Positions 27,516 to 35,858 of a stretch of 64,000 nucleotides of DNA are shown here, piece after piece. The notes beneath the pieces are model-generated. The model had not been told where the DNA came from and searched no databases. It saw only the letters and a program-made list of their open reading frames with translations. The stretch lies in the NCBI GenBank assembly GCA_023265025.1, contig JAHFUP010000006.1, forward strand, positions 1 through 64,000, given 5' to 3'. Position 1 is the first letter of the stretch. Each line of letters starts with the position of its first letter. Position numbers and translations under genes: made by a program. This DNA is from Acidimicrobiia bacterium (GTDB lineage Bacteria; Actinomycetota; Acidimicrobiia; Acidimicrobiales; AC-14).

Positions 27516-28175
27516 GTGGCTGACGGCTTTCACCCCCCCCTTGAGGAGTACCTGGAGACCATCTGGGAGCTCGAGGAGGAGGGCGTCCAGGTCATCCAGG
27601 CCCGGCTGGCCGAGCACCTTGATGTCTCTGCGCCGTCGGTCTCGGAGATGATCCGCCGGCTCAAAGGTGAGGGCTGGGTCGACACCGAGGGCCGGGCCAT
27701 CACCCTGACCGAGAAGGGCCGGGCCCGGGCCATCAGCGTGGTGCGCAAGCACCGCCTCGCCGAACGGCTGCTGACCGACGTGATCGGCCTCCCGTGGCAC
27801 AAGACCCATGTGGAGGCGTGCCGGTGGGAGCACGTGATGTCCGACGAGGTCGAGGAGCGCATTGTCGCCCTCCTTGGGAACCCCACCACCTGCCCCCACG
27901 GCAACCCGATCCCCGGGTCAGGTGGGCCCGAGCGCAACCTCTCGGCCCTGGCCGGCTTCGAGCCCGGCGACAAGTTGCGGCTTGAACGGGTGACCGAGCA
28001 GGTCGAGGTCGACTTGGAGGCGCTCATCTACCTGGACAGCCACGGTTTCATCCCGGGCGCCGGCGCCGAGGTCCGGTCCAAGGCGCCCGACGGCACCCTC
28101 ACCCTCGAACTGGTCGGCGGCACCATCGCGTTGGGGCCGGCGCTGGCCAGCCAGCTCTTCGTCGCCCGGGTGTAG
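27516..28175 (+). CDS. DtxR/IdeR-family metal-dependent repressor
   Basis: This 219-residue protein has an N-terminal winged helix (YLETIWELEEEGVQVIQARL, then VSAPSVSEMIRRL), a dimerisation and metal domain, and a C-terminal SH3-like domain. Residues H79, E83, H98, C102, E105 and H106 fall at the positions known for DtxR (RKHRLAERLL, ACRWEHVMSD). The place of the DtxR Met10 ligand appears to be Glu, which resembles MntR, so iron or manganese response cannot be decided. Translation starts at GTG 27516. Confidence 0.92.
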   Translation: MADGFHPPLEEYLETIWELEEEGVQVIQARLAEHLDVSAPSVSEMIRRLKGEGWVDTEGRAITLTEKGRARAISVVRKHRLAERLLTDVIGLPWHKTHVEACRWEHVMSDEVEERIVALLGNPTTCPHGNPIPGSGGPERNLSALAGFEPGDKLRLERVTEQVEVDLEALIYLDSHGFIPGAGAEVRSKAPDGTLTLELVGGTIALGPALASQLFVARV

Positions 28176-28178
28176 CAG

Positions 28179-28757
28179 CTACTCCTGCGGGAGCGTGCCG
28201 TCGATGATCTGCTGGGCGACGATGCGCATCTTGGTGCGGTGCTGCATGGCCGTCTTCTGGATGAAGGCGAAGGCGTCGGCCTCGGACAGCTTGTCCCGGT
28301 CCATGAGCATGCCCTTGGCCCGGCCCACGATGCGCTGGGTCTCCAAGCGCTCCTTGGTGCCCTCCACCTCGGCCTCCATGGCCCGCATGTCGGCGAACCG
28401 GCCCAGGGCGACCTCGATGGCGGGCACGAGGTCGCTGGTCTGGAACGGCTTGACCAGGTAGTAGAAGGCGCCGGCGTCGCGGGCCTGCTCGACGAGGTCC
28501 CGCTGGCTGAAGGCGGTGAGGATCAGCACTGCGGCCCGCCGGGAGCTCGTGATCTCGCGCGCCGCGGCGATGCCGTCCATGCCGGGCATCTTGATGTCGA
28601 GGATGGCCAGATCGGGGTGGAGCTCCTTGACCAGCTCGACGGCCTCGTCGCCCCGGCCCACGGCGCCCACGACCTCGTAGCCCTCGGCTTCGAGGGTTTC
28701 CTTCAGGTCGAGCCGGATAAGGGCCTCGTCCTCGGCGATGACGATGCGGACCGCCAC
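28179..28757 (-). CDS. pdtaR: ANTAR-domain response regulator, PdtaR type
   Basis: This 192-residue protein has a receiver domain (AEDEAL, phospho-acceptor Asp54 in LAILDIKMPGMDG, Lys in YYLVKPF) and a C-terminal ANTAR RNA-binding domain (KERLETQRIVGRAKGMLMDR, then EADAFAFIQKTAMQHRTKM). ANTAR regulators act as antiterminators by binding paired-loop RNA. It matches Mycobacterium PdtaR (Rv1626), whose gene is also near polA and rpsA. The partner kinase is not in this window. It converges with the DtxR gene, three nucleotides apart. Confidence 0.93.
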   Translation of the reverse strand: MAVRIVIAEDEALIRLDLKETLEAEGYEVVGAVGRGDEAVELVKELHPDLAILDIKMPGMDGIAAAREITSSRRAAVLILTAFSQRDLVEQARDAGAFYYLVKPFQTSDLVPAIEVALGRFADMRAMEAEVEGTKERLETQRIVGRAKGMLMDRDKLSEADAFAFIQKTAMQHRTKMRIVAQQIIDGTLPQE

Positions 28758-28821
28758 GCGGGCTATATCTCCCGCTCAGGGGGCCGCTCGGGCCACGTCT
28801 CGTTCGCGGCGCTCACTCGAC

Positions 28822-29115
28822 TCACGCCTGCTCCGCGAACAGGCGCTCGAGCAGCTCGTCCTGGGACTTCTGCAGCTCGGCGATCTGGCTGACCAGGTCG
28901 GCCCGGTGGCGGGCCATGGCGTCGGCGTGCTTCTGTGCCTCCCGGTGCTCCCGGTCGGCCATCGGCGTCTCCGAGACCATGGCACGGAGGCGGGCCTCGT
29001 CGGCGGCGTCGGCCAGGAACGCCAGCTGCTCGTCGACCACCGCAAGCTCGGCGCGCACCTGACGGAGCCGCTCGGCGGCCTCCGACAGCTTGCGCTCCAC
29101 CAACCACTTGGACAT
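28822..29115 (-). CDS. small coiled-coil protein of unknown function
   Basis: This 97-residue, highly charged protein (SKWLVERKLSEAAERLRQV, then AVVDEQLAFLADAADEARL, RADLVSQIAELQKSQDELL) is predicted to be almost entirely helical, with heptad-like leucines. The run ADEARLRAMVSETP looks conserved in character. No catalytic motif, signal or membrane segment is seen. It lies upstream of pdtaR on the same strand, 64 nt away, and divergent from malQ. The function is unknown. Confidence 0.8.
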   Translation of the reverse strand: MSKWLVERKLSEAAERLRQVRAELAVVDEQLAFLADAADEARLRAMVSETPMADREHREAQKHADAMARHRADLVSQIAELQKSQDELLERLFAEQA

Positions 29116-29188
29116 AGCCGCGGCAGTGTACCGCCCACCTTCCAGGGCGCGACCGTTCGCGGCGACTCATAGACTCGCCGCGACATGG

Positions 29189-31045
29189 GTGGACGGGTCT
29201 GACGTGGGCGCCGCGGAGTGGGGCATCCAGGAGCGGTGGCAGGACGCCCAGCACGGGTGGCACGACGTCAGTCCGGCCACCGTGGCCCGCGTGCTGGCGG
29301 CCATGGGGACCGACGGCGAAGGGTCGCCCCCGCCGGCGCCCACCCTGTTCGTGCGGGGACTGCCGATCCCCGTCGACGGCCCGGCCGACCTCACCACCGA
29401 GGGCGGCGAGGTCATCCGTATCGAGGGGTCGCTGCCGGCCGAGCTGCCGTTCGGCTACCACTCGCTCCTCCGGCTCGACGACGGCCGGCGGACCGAGGTG
29501 GTCGTGTCCCCCGGGAAGTGCCCGCCGCCCCGGAACGCGCCCACATGGGGGTGGGCCGTCCAGCTCTACGCGGCCCGCTCGACGGAGAGCTGGGGCATGG
29601 GCGACCTCGGAGATCTGCGCCGGCTGGGTCGGTGGGCGGCCGCCGACCTCGGCGCCGGCCTGGTGCTCGTCAACCCCCTCCACGCCGCGCACCCGACGCT
29701 CCCCCAGTCGAACAGTCCGTACTTCCCGAGCAGCCGGCGCTTCCGCAACCCCCTGTACCTGCGGGTGGAGGACGTCGACGGCGCCGCGTCGCTGGAGAAC
29801 CTCGACCCGCTGGCCGCCGCCGGTCGCGCCCTCAACGCCGAACGCCACATCGACCGGGACGCGGTGTTCCGGCTGAAGATGGAGGCGCTCGACGCGCTGT
29901 GGGAGCGATTCCCGGGCGACGAGGGCTTCGACCGCTGGCGGGAGGCCCAGGGCACCGCGCTCGGCGACTACGCCGCCTTCTGCGTGCTGGCCGAGGAGCA
30001 CGGGCCCGACTGGCGCGAGTGGCCCGAGGACAGCCGGCATCCCGGCGGCGCCGGCGTCGAGGAAGTCCGCCGCACCCAATACGGGCGGTGGCGCTTCCAC
30101 CAGTGGCTGCAGTGGCTGGTGGATCGCCAGCTCCAGGACGCGTCGGCCGCCATCGGGGTCATGCACGACCTGGCCGTCGGCGTCGACCCGGCCGGCGCCG
30201 ACGGTTGGCTGTGGCAGGACGTGCTGGCGCTGGACATGGCCGTCGGCGCCCCGCCCGACGAGTTCAGCACCCTGGGCCAGAGCTGGGGCCTGCCGCCCTT
30301 CGACCCCTGGCGTCTGCGCAGCGCCGGCTACCACCCCTTCATCCAGACCATCCGGGCCACCCTGGGTCATGCCGGCGGGCTGCGCCTCGACCACGTCATG
30401 GGCCTGTTCCGGCTCTGGTGGGTGCCCCGGGATGCGGCCTCGCCGGCAGAAGGCGCATACGTCCGGTACGCCGCCGAGGACCTGCTCGACATCGTCGCGC
30501 TGGAGTGCCACCGGGCGGACGCCTATGCGGTCGGCGAGGACCTCGGCACCGTCGAGGACCACGTGCGCACCGAGCTCGCCGACCGGGGGGTGCTGTCCTA
30601 CCGCCTGGTCTGGTTCGAGGACGAGCCGCCGCCCGAGTACCCCGCCCAGGCCCTCGCCGCGGTGACCACCCACGACCTGCCGACCATCGCCGGCCTCTGG
30701 ACCGGCAGCGACCTGGAGCACCAGAGATCCATCGGCGTCGAGCCGAACGAGGAGGGCACCCGGGAACTGCGGGAGCGGCTGAAGAAGGTGGCTCGCATCG
30801 GCGACGACGCCTCCGTCGATGAGGCCATCACGGCGACGTACCGGGCGCTCTCCGGCGCACCGTGCTTGCTGCTCACCGCCGGCCTCGACGACGCCCTCGG
30901 CGTCGAGGAGCGCCCGAACATGCCGGGCACCACCGACCAGTGGCCGAACTGGCGCATCGCCCTGCCCATGACGCTGGAGGAGATCGAGGCCGACCCCCGC
31001 CCCCGGGCCGTGGCCGACGCCCTCGACCGCCGGGACGACCCGTAA
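29189..31045 (+). CDS. malQ: 4-alpha-glucanotransferase (amylomaltase, GH77)
   Basis: This 618-residue cytoplasmic enzyme transfers alpha-1,4-glucan segments in maltodextrin and glycogen metabolism. GH77 features are visible: ESWGMGDLGDLRRLGRW, NPLHAAHPTLPQSNSPYFPSS, IGVMHDLAVGVDPAGAD, the nucleophile region LRLDHVMGLFRLWWVP, the acid/base region VGEDLGTVEDHV, and the third acidic region AVTTHDLPTIAGLWTG. An N-terminal domain of about 120 residues precedes the barrel. The GTG at 29189 fits; a GTG at 29204 is possible. Its TAA overlaps the ATG of the next gene (TAATG). Confidence 0.93.
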   Translation: MDGSDVGAAEWGIQERWQDAQHGWHDVSPATVARVLAAMGTDGEGSPPPAPTLFVRGLPIPVDGPADLTTEGGEVIRIEGSLPAELPFGYHSLLRLDDGRRTEVVVSPGKCPPPRNAPTWGWAVQLYAARSTESWGMGDLGDLRRLGRWAAADLGAGLVLVNPLHAAHPTLPQSNSPYFPSSRRFRNPLYLRVEDVDGAASLENLDPLAAAGRALNAERHIDRDAVFRLKMEALDALWERFPGDEGFDRWREAQGTALGDYAAFCVLAEEHGPDWREWPEDSRHPGGAGVEEVRRTQYGRWRFHQWLQWLVDRQLQDASAAIGVMHDLAVGVDPAGADGWLWQDVLALDMAVGAPPDEFSTLGQSWGLPPFDPWRLRSAGYHPFIQTIRATLGHAGGLRLDHVMGLFRLWWVPRDAASPAEGAYVRYAAEDLLDIVALECHRADAYAVGEDLGTVEDHVRTELADRGVLSYRLVWFEDEPPPEYPAQALAAVTTHDLPTIAGLWTGSDLEHQRSIGVEPNEEGTRELRERLKKVARIGDDASVDEAITATYRALSGAPCLLLTAGLDDALGVEERPNMPGTTDQWPNWRIALPMTLEEIEADPRPRAVADALDRRDDP

Positions 31046-31722
31046 TGCTGATTGCCGGCCTGCGGCTCTGGATCGCCGGCACCAACGCCTGGATCGTCTC
31101 GGCCACGGGCGACGGGGGCGAGTGCGTGCTCATCGACGCTCCACCCGACCCCGGCGCCATCCTCCGTCACCTGGAGGAGCACGGCCTGCGCCTGGTCGCC
31201 CTCCTGGCCACCCACGGCCACGTCGACCACGTCGGCGGCGTCGGGGAGATGTGCCGCGCCCAGGGCGAGGAGGTGCCGGTGCACATCCACGACCACGACC
31301 GCCACATGCTCCTCGACCCGATCGGCACCAGCGGCACGCTCGGCCAGATCCTCGGCTACGAAGACCTCGACATGCGCCCACCCGAGCTGCTCGCCGGCCT
31401 CGACGACGGCCAGAAGGTCTCGGGCGCCGGCATGACCTTCACCGCCATCCACACCCCCGGCCACACCCAGGGGTCGACGTGCTTCCTGCTGGAGGTCGAC
31501 GGAGAGCCGCCCATCCTCTTCAGCGGCGACCACCTCTTCGCCGGCTCCATCGGCCGCACCGACCTGCCCGGCGGGAACCACGAGCAGCTGATGACGTCGA
31601 TGGCCGCCAAGATCCTGCCCCTCGACGACGCGGTGCAGGTTCTTCCCGGGCACGGCGACACCACCACCATCGGCAAGGAGCGGGCCACCAACCCGTTCCT
31701 GACCGGGTTGCTCCGGGGTTAG
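31045..31722 (+). CDS. metallo-beta-lactamase-fold hydrolase (glyoxalase II-like)
   Basis: This 225-residue protein has the zinc-binding motif THGHVDHVGG (about residues 56-65), a later HTPGHTQGS, SGDHLFAGSIGRTDLP and a final PGHGDTTTIGKE. This is the glyoxalase II/persulfide dioxygenase-like subgroup, probably hydrolysing a thioester or similar bond. The substrate is not known. Its ATG shares an A with the malQ stop, so it is translationally coupled. It overlaps the convergent epimerase gene by 4 nt. Confidence 0.9.
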   Translation: MLIAGLRLWIAGTNAWIVSATGDGGECVLIDAPPDPGAILRHLEEHGLRLVALLATHGHVDHVGGVGEMCRAQGEEVPVHIHDHDRHMLLDPIGTSGTLGQILGYEDLDMRPPELLAGLDDGQKVSGAGMTFTAIHTPGHTQGSTCFLLEVDGEPPILFSGDHLFAGSIGRTDLPGGNHEQLMTSMAAKILPLDDAVQVLPGHGDTTTIGKERATNPFLTGLLRG

Positions 31723-32726
31723 CCGGGCAGCCACCGCTTCGAGCGGTACCAGTCGACGTTGTCGGCGACCGCGGCGGCGAAGTCCGTCCGCGCCAACCGG
31801 AAGCCGGTGGAGTCCAACGCCTCGGTGGACAGCCGGTTGTTGCGGTTCGTCTTGGTCATCAACCGCAGCCGGTCCGGGGTAAAGAGGATCGCCGGCTCCA
31901 TCCCCTGGGAGACCATGCGCTCGTGCACCCGGCGCCGGCGGTCCTCGTCGAGACCCTCCCCGCCCACCTCCACGTCCATGCCGAAGCACCCGGCCAGGAC
32001 CGCGGCCACGTCGTGGCTCGACGGGTAGATGCCGTCGACGACGTTGAACGCCCGGCCGACCGCATCCGGGGCGGCCGCCAGGTGGAGCGAGGCGGCGATC
32101 AGGTCGTCGATGTGCACCAGCCGCTGCTCCATCGGCTCGGCGGCGACGGCCAGGCGGGGCAGGCCGGCGGCCCGCTCGATGGCGGTGTCGAGGATGGCGC
32201 TGGCCAGCAGCTTGGTCGCGCCGGGCCCGTAGACGGTGACCGGGCGCAGGACCACGACCGGCACGCCCTGGCGGCCGCGGGCCCACACCTCCTGCTCGGC
32301 GCCCCACTTGGCCTTGCCGTAGCCCCGGCTGGCGTTCGGCTCGACGTCCTCCCGCACCGGCAGTGGCAGCTGCTTCTCCTCGCCGTAGATCGACGTCGAA
32401 CTCATATGGACGAACCGCTCCACATGACTTGCGGCGTCGAGCAGTCGGGCCGTGGCGTCGACGTTGTCGCGGTCCATCTCCTCCTGGGACGACTTGGAGC
32501 TGGACGCGCCGGCGAGATGGAAGACGTGGGTCACACCGGCGCAGAGCTCGGCGAGGTCGTCGGCTACAAGGTCGGCGGGCACATACTCGGCCGCGTCCGG
32601 GAGGTCGTCGGGCCGGGGGCGCCGGCCCGTGGCTCGTACCCGCCAACCCTCGGTGAGGAGCGCCGGCACCAGCCGGGCGGCGATGAAGCCGGTCGTGCCG
32701 GTCACGAGGGCGAAAGGTTCGGTCAT
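31719..32726 (-). CDS. NAD(P)-dependent epimerase/dehydratase (extended SDR)
   Basis: This 335-residue Rossmann-fold protein has the glycine motif LVTGTTGFIAARL (residues 8-20), the catalytic Ser region VHMSSTSIYG, the Tyr136/Lys140 pair in GYGKAK, and the PVTVYGPGA motif after it. It is closest in look to 3beta-hydroxysteroid or nucleotide-sugar SDRs; the substrate is unknown. It is divergent from the ArsC-like gene with 26 nt between the starts. Confidence 0.87.
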   Translation of the reverse strand: MTEPFALVTGTTGFIAARLVPALLTEGWRVRATGRRPRPDDLPDAAEYVPADLVADDLAELCAGVTHVFHLAGASSSKSSQEEMDRDNVDATARLLDAASHVERFVHMSSTSIYGEEKQLPLPVREDVEPNASRGYGKAKWGAEQEVWARGRQGVPVVVLRPVTVYGPGATKLLASAILDTAIERAAGLPRLAVAAEPMEQRLVHIDDLIAASLHLAAAPDAVGRAFNVVDGIYPSSHDVAAVLAGCFGMDVEVGGEGLDEDRRRRVHERMVSQGMEPAILFTPDRLRLMTKTNRNNRLSTEALDSTGFRLARTDFAAAVADNVDWYRSKRWLPG

Positions 32727-32752
32727 GGCAAGTCGTAGACTGCCATCTCGCC

Positions 32753-33112
32753 ATGGGCACCTCTGTCTTCTTCAATCCGGAGTGCAGCAACTGCCGGACG
32801 GCGGCCGCCATCCTCGAGGCGCGGGGCGTCGACGCCGACTACATCCGCTACCTGGAGACGTCGCCGACCCGGGCCGATCTGGAGGACGTCCTCGTCAAGC
32901 TGGGCACCGACGACCCGCGCGACATCATCCGGGCCAAGGAGCCGGTGTACGCCGAGCTCGGCCTCGACGGCGCCGACCGCGACCAGCTGCTCGACGCCAT
33001 GGCCGCCAACCCGATCCTGATCCAGCGACCGATCGTCATCCATGGCGACCGGGCCGTGGTCGCCCGCCCGCCGGAACGGCTGCTGGAGCTGCTGGATCAC
33101 ACGCAGGAGTAG
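32753..33112 (+). CDS. ArsC/Spx-family thioredoxin-fold protein
   Basis: This 119-residue protein begins SVFFNPECSNCRTAAAIL and carries RYLETSPTRADLEDVLVKLG, DIIRAKEPVYAELGL and NPILIQRPIVIHGDRAVVARPPE, the standard ArsC-family pattern. The Cys in NPEC and the following CRTA match the active site, so arsenate reductase activity with glutaredoxin is possible. No other ars gene is nearby, and the protein could be a general reductase. It overlaps the convergent beta-lactamase-like gene by 16 nt. Confidence 0.85.
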   Translation: MGTSVFFNPECSNCRTAAAILEARGVDADYIRYLETSPTRADLEDVLVKLGTDDPRDIIRAKEPVYAELGLDGADRDQLLDAMAANPILIQRPIVIHGDRAVVARPPERLLELLDHTQE

Positions 33113-34251
33113 ACCGCCTCCACCAGCCGGCGCGACCGGCGGTCGGCACCGAGCGATGCCGTCAGCTGGTTCATGACATAGGCGAAGCCGAAGCCACGCT
33201 CGCGGTCGGCGAAGGCAACGGAACCGCCGGCGCCCTCGTGCCCGAAGCTGCCGCCGGCGCCGGCGGTCATCACGGAGTGCAGGGAGAATCCCAGCCCGAA
33301 GGCGGTGTCGACGGCGAGCACGCGGTCCGGCCCCGACACCTGCTCGCGGGAGGCCTCGTCGAGGGTGGCCGCCGAGAGCAGGCGGTCCTCGGCCAGCTCG
33401 CCGTAGAACGTGGCCAGGGCCCGGGCGGTGGCGATCCCGTTGGCCGCCGGCCACTCGGCCTGATGCAGCTCGGGGGCGTTGAACGACTCGACGTCGAACT
33501 GGCCCGGGGGGTTGGCGAAGGCCTTGAAGGTGAGGGACTCGATGTCCATGATGGCGGCGGCGAAGATCAGCCCCGGGTCGCCTGGGGTCATGCCGCTGAG
33601 GTCGAAGCGGCCGGGCGCCAGCCGGGCGACACCGGCCTCCCGCTCCGGCGGAAGCCCGACCCAGAGGTCCAGGCCGAGGGGGCCGGCGACCTCCTCGTCC
33701 AGCATGGCGCCGACGCTGCGCCCGGACACCCGGCGGACCACCTCACCCACCAGCCACCCGAAGGTCAGCGGGTGGTAGCCGTGGGCCGTCCCCGGCTCCC
33801 AGCGGGGGACCTGGGCGGCCAGCCGGGCGGCGACAAGGTCGGGGTCGTGGCAGTCGGTGAAGGCGATCGGCTCGTCGAACACCGGCAGGCCGGCCTGGTG
33901 GGTCAGCAGATGGCGGGTGGTCACGCCCGCCTTGCCGCCTGCGGCGAACTCGGGCCACACGTCGGCGACGGGCGCGTCGATATCGAGCAGCCCGCGCTCC
34001 CACAGCAGCAGCGCACAGGCCGACGTCGGGCCCTTGGTGGCCGAGTAGACCAGCACCGGAGTGCGCTCCTCCCACGCCCGGCCGGTGTGGGCGTCGGCCA
34101 GGCCGGCCCAGAGATCGACCACGGCGCGGCCGCCGGCGACGACGCTCACGGCCGCGCCCAGCTCGCCGGGGTCGACGAAGTTGGCGGCGAACGCGTCCTG
34201 CACCCTTTCGAAGCCCTCGGCACAGCTACCCTCGACGGTGACGGCGGTCAT
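33097..34251 (-). CDS. serine beta-lactamase-fold hydrolase / esterase
   Basis: This 384-residue protein of the class C beta-lactamase/EstB fold has the SxxK motif YSATKGPTSA (Ser and Lys about 74-77), the catalytic Tyr region HGYHPLTFGWLVGEV, HLLTHQAGLP, and a late GHEGAGGSVAFAD replacing the KTG triad. There is no signal peptide, so it is likely cytoplasmic and more probably an esterase than a penicillin-degrading enzyme. The ATG at 34251 was chosen because upstream codons lack the family pattern. Confidence 0.88.
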   Translation of the reverse strand: MTAVTVEGSCAEGFERVQDAFAANFVDPGELGAAVSVVAGGRAVVDLWAGLADAHTGRAWEERTPVLVYSATKGPTSACALLLWERGLLDIDAPVADVWPEFAAGGKAGVTTRHLLTHQAGLPVFDEPIAFTDCHDPDLVAARLAAQVPRWEPGTAHGYHPLTFGWLVGEVVRRVSGRSVGAMLDEEVAGPLGLDLWVGLPPEREAGVARLAPGRFDLSGMTPGDPGLIFAAAIMDIESLTFKAFANPPGQFDVESFNAPELHQAEWPAANGIATARALATFYGELAEDRLLSAATLDEASREQVSGPDRVLAVDTAFGLGFSLHSVMTAGAGGSFGHEGAGGSVAFADRERGFGFAYVMNQLTASLGADRRSRRLVEAVYSCV

Positions 34252-34296
34252 GGGCCAGAACGGTACGCCTGCGCCGGAGAAGGGTACGTTCCGAGG

Positions 34297-35538
34297 GTGA
34301 CCGTCTCTCCAAGCCGCGCCACATCGCTCATCGCCGGCCGCTACACCCTTGAGGGGCCGCTCGGGCGAGGCGGGATGGCCGAGGTGCAGGCCGGGACCGA
34401 CCTTCGCCTCCAGCGCCCGGTGGCGGTGAAGTTGCTGCTGCCCGAGATGGCGGCCCGTGACGACATCCGCCGGCGGTTCGAGGCCGAGGCCTGCGCCGCA
34501 GCCTCGTTCAATGACCCCCACGCCGTAGCCGTCTACGACACCGGTGAGCATGAGGGCACCCCGTACATCGTGATGGAACGCCTTCCGGGCGAGACGCTGG
34601 CCGACCGCATCGCCGCCGGCCCGCAGGACCCCGACTGGGTGCGGCGGGTCGCCTCCGAGGTGCTCGGGGCGCTGGGTGCAGCCCATGGGGTCGGTCTCGT
34701 GCACCGCGACGTCAAGCCCGGCAACATCCTGATCACCACCGACGACCACGCCAAGATCACCGACTTCGGCATCGCCAAGAGTCTCGAACGTACTGACGGC
34801 TCATTGGAGCTGACCGGCACCGGCCAGCTCCTCGGCACCCCGTCCTACCTACCTCCTGAACGCCTCGACGGCGGCTCGGCCACCGCCAAGTCGGACCTGT
34901 ACTCGATGGGCGTCGTGCTCTACGAGGCACTGACCGGTCGTTGCCCGTTCCGGGGTGAAACCGCGGTCGCCACGGCGGCGGCCATTGTGGCCGGCGAGTA
35001 CGAGCGGCTGGACGAGGCGCGCCCCGACCTCGACCGTGCCCTCGTCGATACGGTGAACCGGGCCATGTCGTCCGATCCCGGCCTCAGGTTCGACTCGGCC
35101 GCGGCGATGGCCGCGGCGCTGGCGCCAACGCCGGCTGCCGGCGCGACGACGCTGGTCGATGCCGCTCCCCGGTCCGACGTCACCTCAGTGCTCGACCTCG
35201 GCGACCTCACCCAGACGCACGCGGTCGTCGCGCCGGCGGCTGCGCCTGCCGCGGTCGCGGCCGCCGGCCCGGCCCGCCGGCGGTCCGGGATGCGGCTCCC
35301 GCTCGCCCTCCTCATCGGGCTGGTGTTCGTCGCCCTCCTCGTCGCCGGCCTCAACCGCCGGGACGCGGGCACGACGAACCGGCCGACCTCGGTCCAGACC
35401 GAATCGACCGCGGTGTCCCCGACGACGAACCGCTCGCAGACGACGATCGCCACTGTGCCGCCACAGTCGGGCATCACCACGCCGGCCGGCGGCACGGCCG
35501 GTGGCAAAGGGAAAGGCAAGGCCAAAGGCAAGGACTGA
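34297..35538 (+). CDS. membrane-anchored Ser/Thr protein kinase (PknB type)
   Basis: This 413-residue protein has a Hanks-type kinase domain: YTLEGPLGRGGMAEVQAG, Lys45 (VAVKLLLPE), HRDVKPGN (136-143), DFG (156-158) and an activation segment with Thr residues. A Pro/Ala-rich linker leads to one membrane helix (about 332-352). The outer tail is short, Thr/Ser-rich and ends in Lys-Gly repeats. It lacks PASTA domains. Translation starts at GTG 34297. A fragment of another domain follows out of frame downstream. Confidence 0.92.
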   Translation: MTVSPSRATSLIAGRYTLEGPLGRGGMAEVQAGTDLRLQRPVAVKLLLPEMAARDDIRRRFEAEACAAASFNDPHAVAVYDTGEHEGTPYIVMERLPGETLADRIAAGPQDPDWVRRVASEVLGALGAAHGVGLVHRDVKPGNILITTDDHAKITDFGIAKSLERTDGSLELTGTGQLLGTPSYLPPERLDGGSATAKSDLYSMGVVLYEALTGRCPFRGETAVATAAAIVAGEYERLDEARPDLDRALVDTVNRAMSSDPGLRFDSAAAMAAALAPTPAAGATTLVDAAPRSDVTSVLDLGDLTQTHAVVAPAAAPAAVAAAGPARRRSGMRLPLALLIGLVFVALLVAGLNRRDAGTTNRPTSVQTESTAVSPTTNRSQTTIATVPPQSGITTPAGGTAGGKGKGKAKGKD

Positions 35539-35546
35539 GCCCAGCA

Positions 35547-35765
35547 GGCACGTGGCGCGGGGGCGACGTCGGCCTGGCGAACGTCTCGCGCCCCGACGTG
35601 GGCACGGCTCGTCCGGGGGCCGGTAGCAACCATGGCTTCTCGGTCACGCTTGGCGATGTCAGCCCTGGTCCGCACACGATCATCGCCGACGGCATCAACG
35701 AGGGGCCCGGGGAGATCGTCCTCCTCGGCCGCGCCAATGTCATGGTCCCGGCCACGTCCGGGTGA
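35547..35765 (+). pseudogene. remnant of an actinobacterial extracellular C-terminal repeat domain
   Basis: An open frame with no credible start encodes DVGLANVSRPDVGTARPGAG, then SNHGFSVTLGDVSPGPHTII, ADGINEGPGEIVLLG. This resembles, from memory, a repeat found at the C-termini of actinobacterial cell-wall enzymes (RPDVGAAFPGYG, NHGF, SPGPH, NEGPG). It begins 8 nt after the kinase stop but in a different frame. It is either what remains of a deleted gene or an old extension of the kinase cut off by a frameshift. It has no visible ribosome site. Confidence 0.45.
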
Positions 35766-35831
35766 CCTGACCAGGTCGATCCAAAGGGCGGCCGAAAAAG
35801 TTGCGCACGTCGGAAAGGATGCCGATGTCGT

Positions 35832-35856
35832 CGCCGGCCGGTCGAGCCGGCCGGCG
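35832..35856 (-). terminator. hairpin downstream of the disulfide reductase gene
   Basis: A 10-bp stem CGCCGGCCGG with loop TCGAG and perfect complement lies directly after the reductase stop. No U-tract follows, as is common for actinobacterial terminators. Confidence 0.6.
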
Positions 35857-35858
35857 CG

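Noticed and set aside
34297..35765. One continuous kinase gene including the fragment at 35547
   Set aside because: The fragment is in another frame and follows a clear stop; without evidence of an indel they are listed separately.
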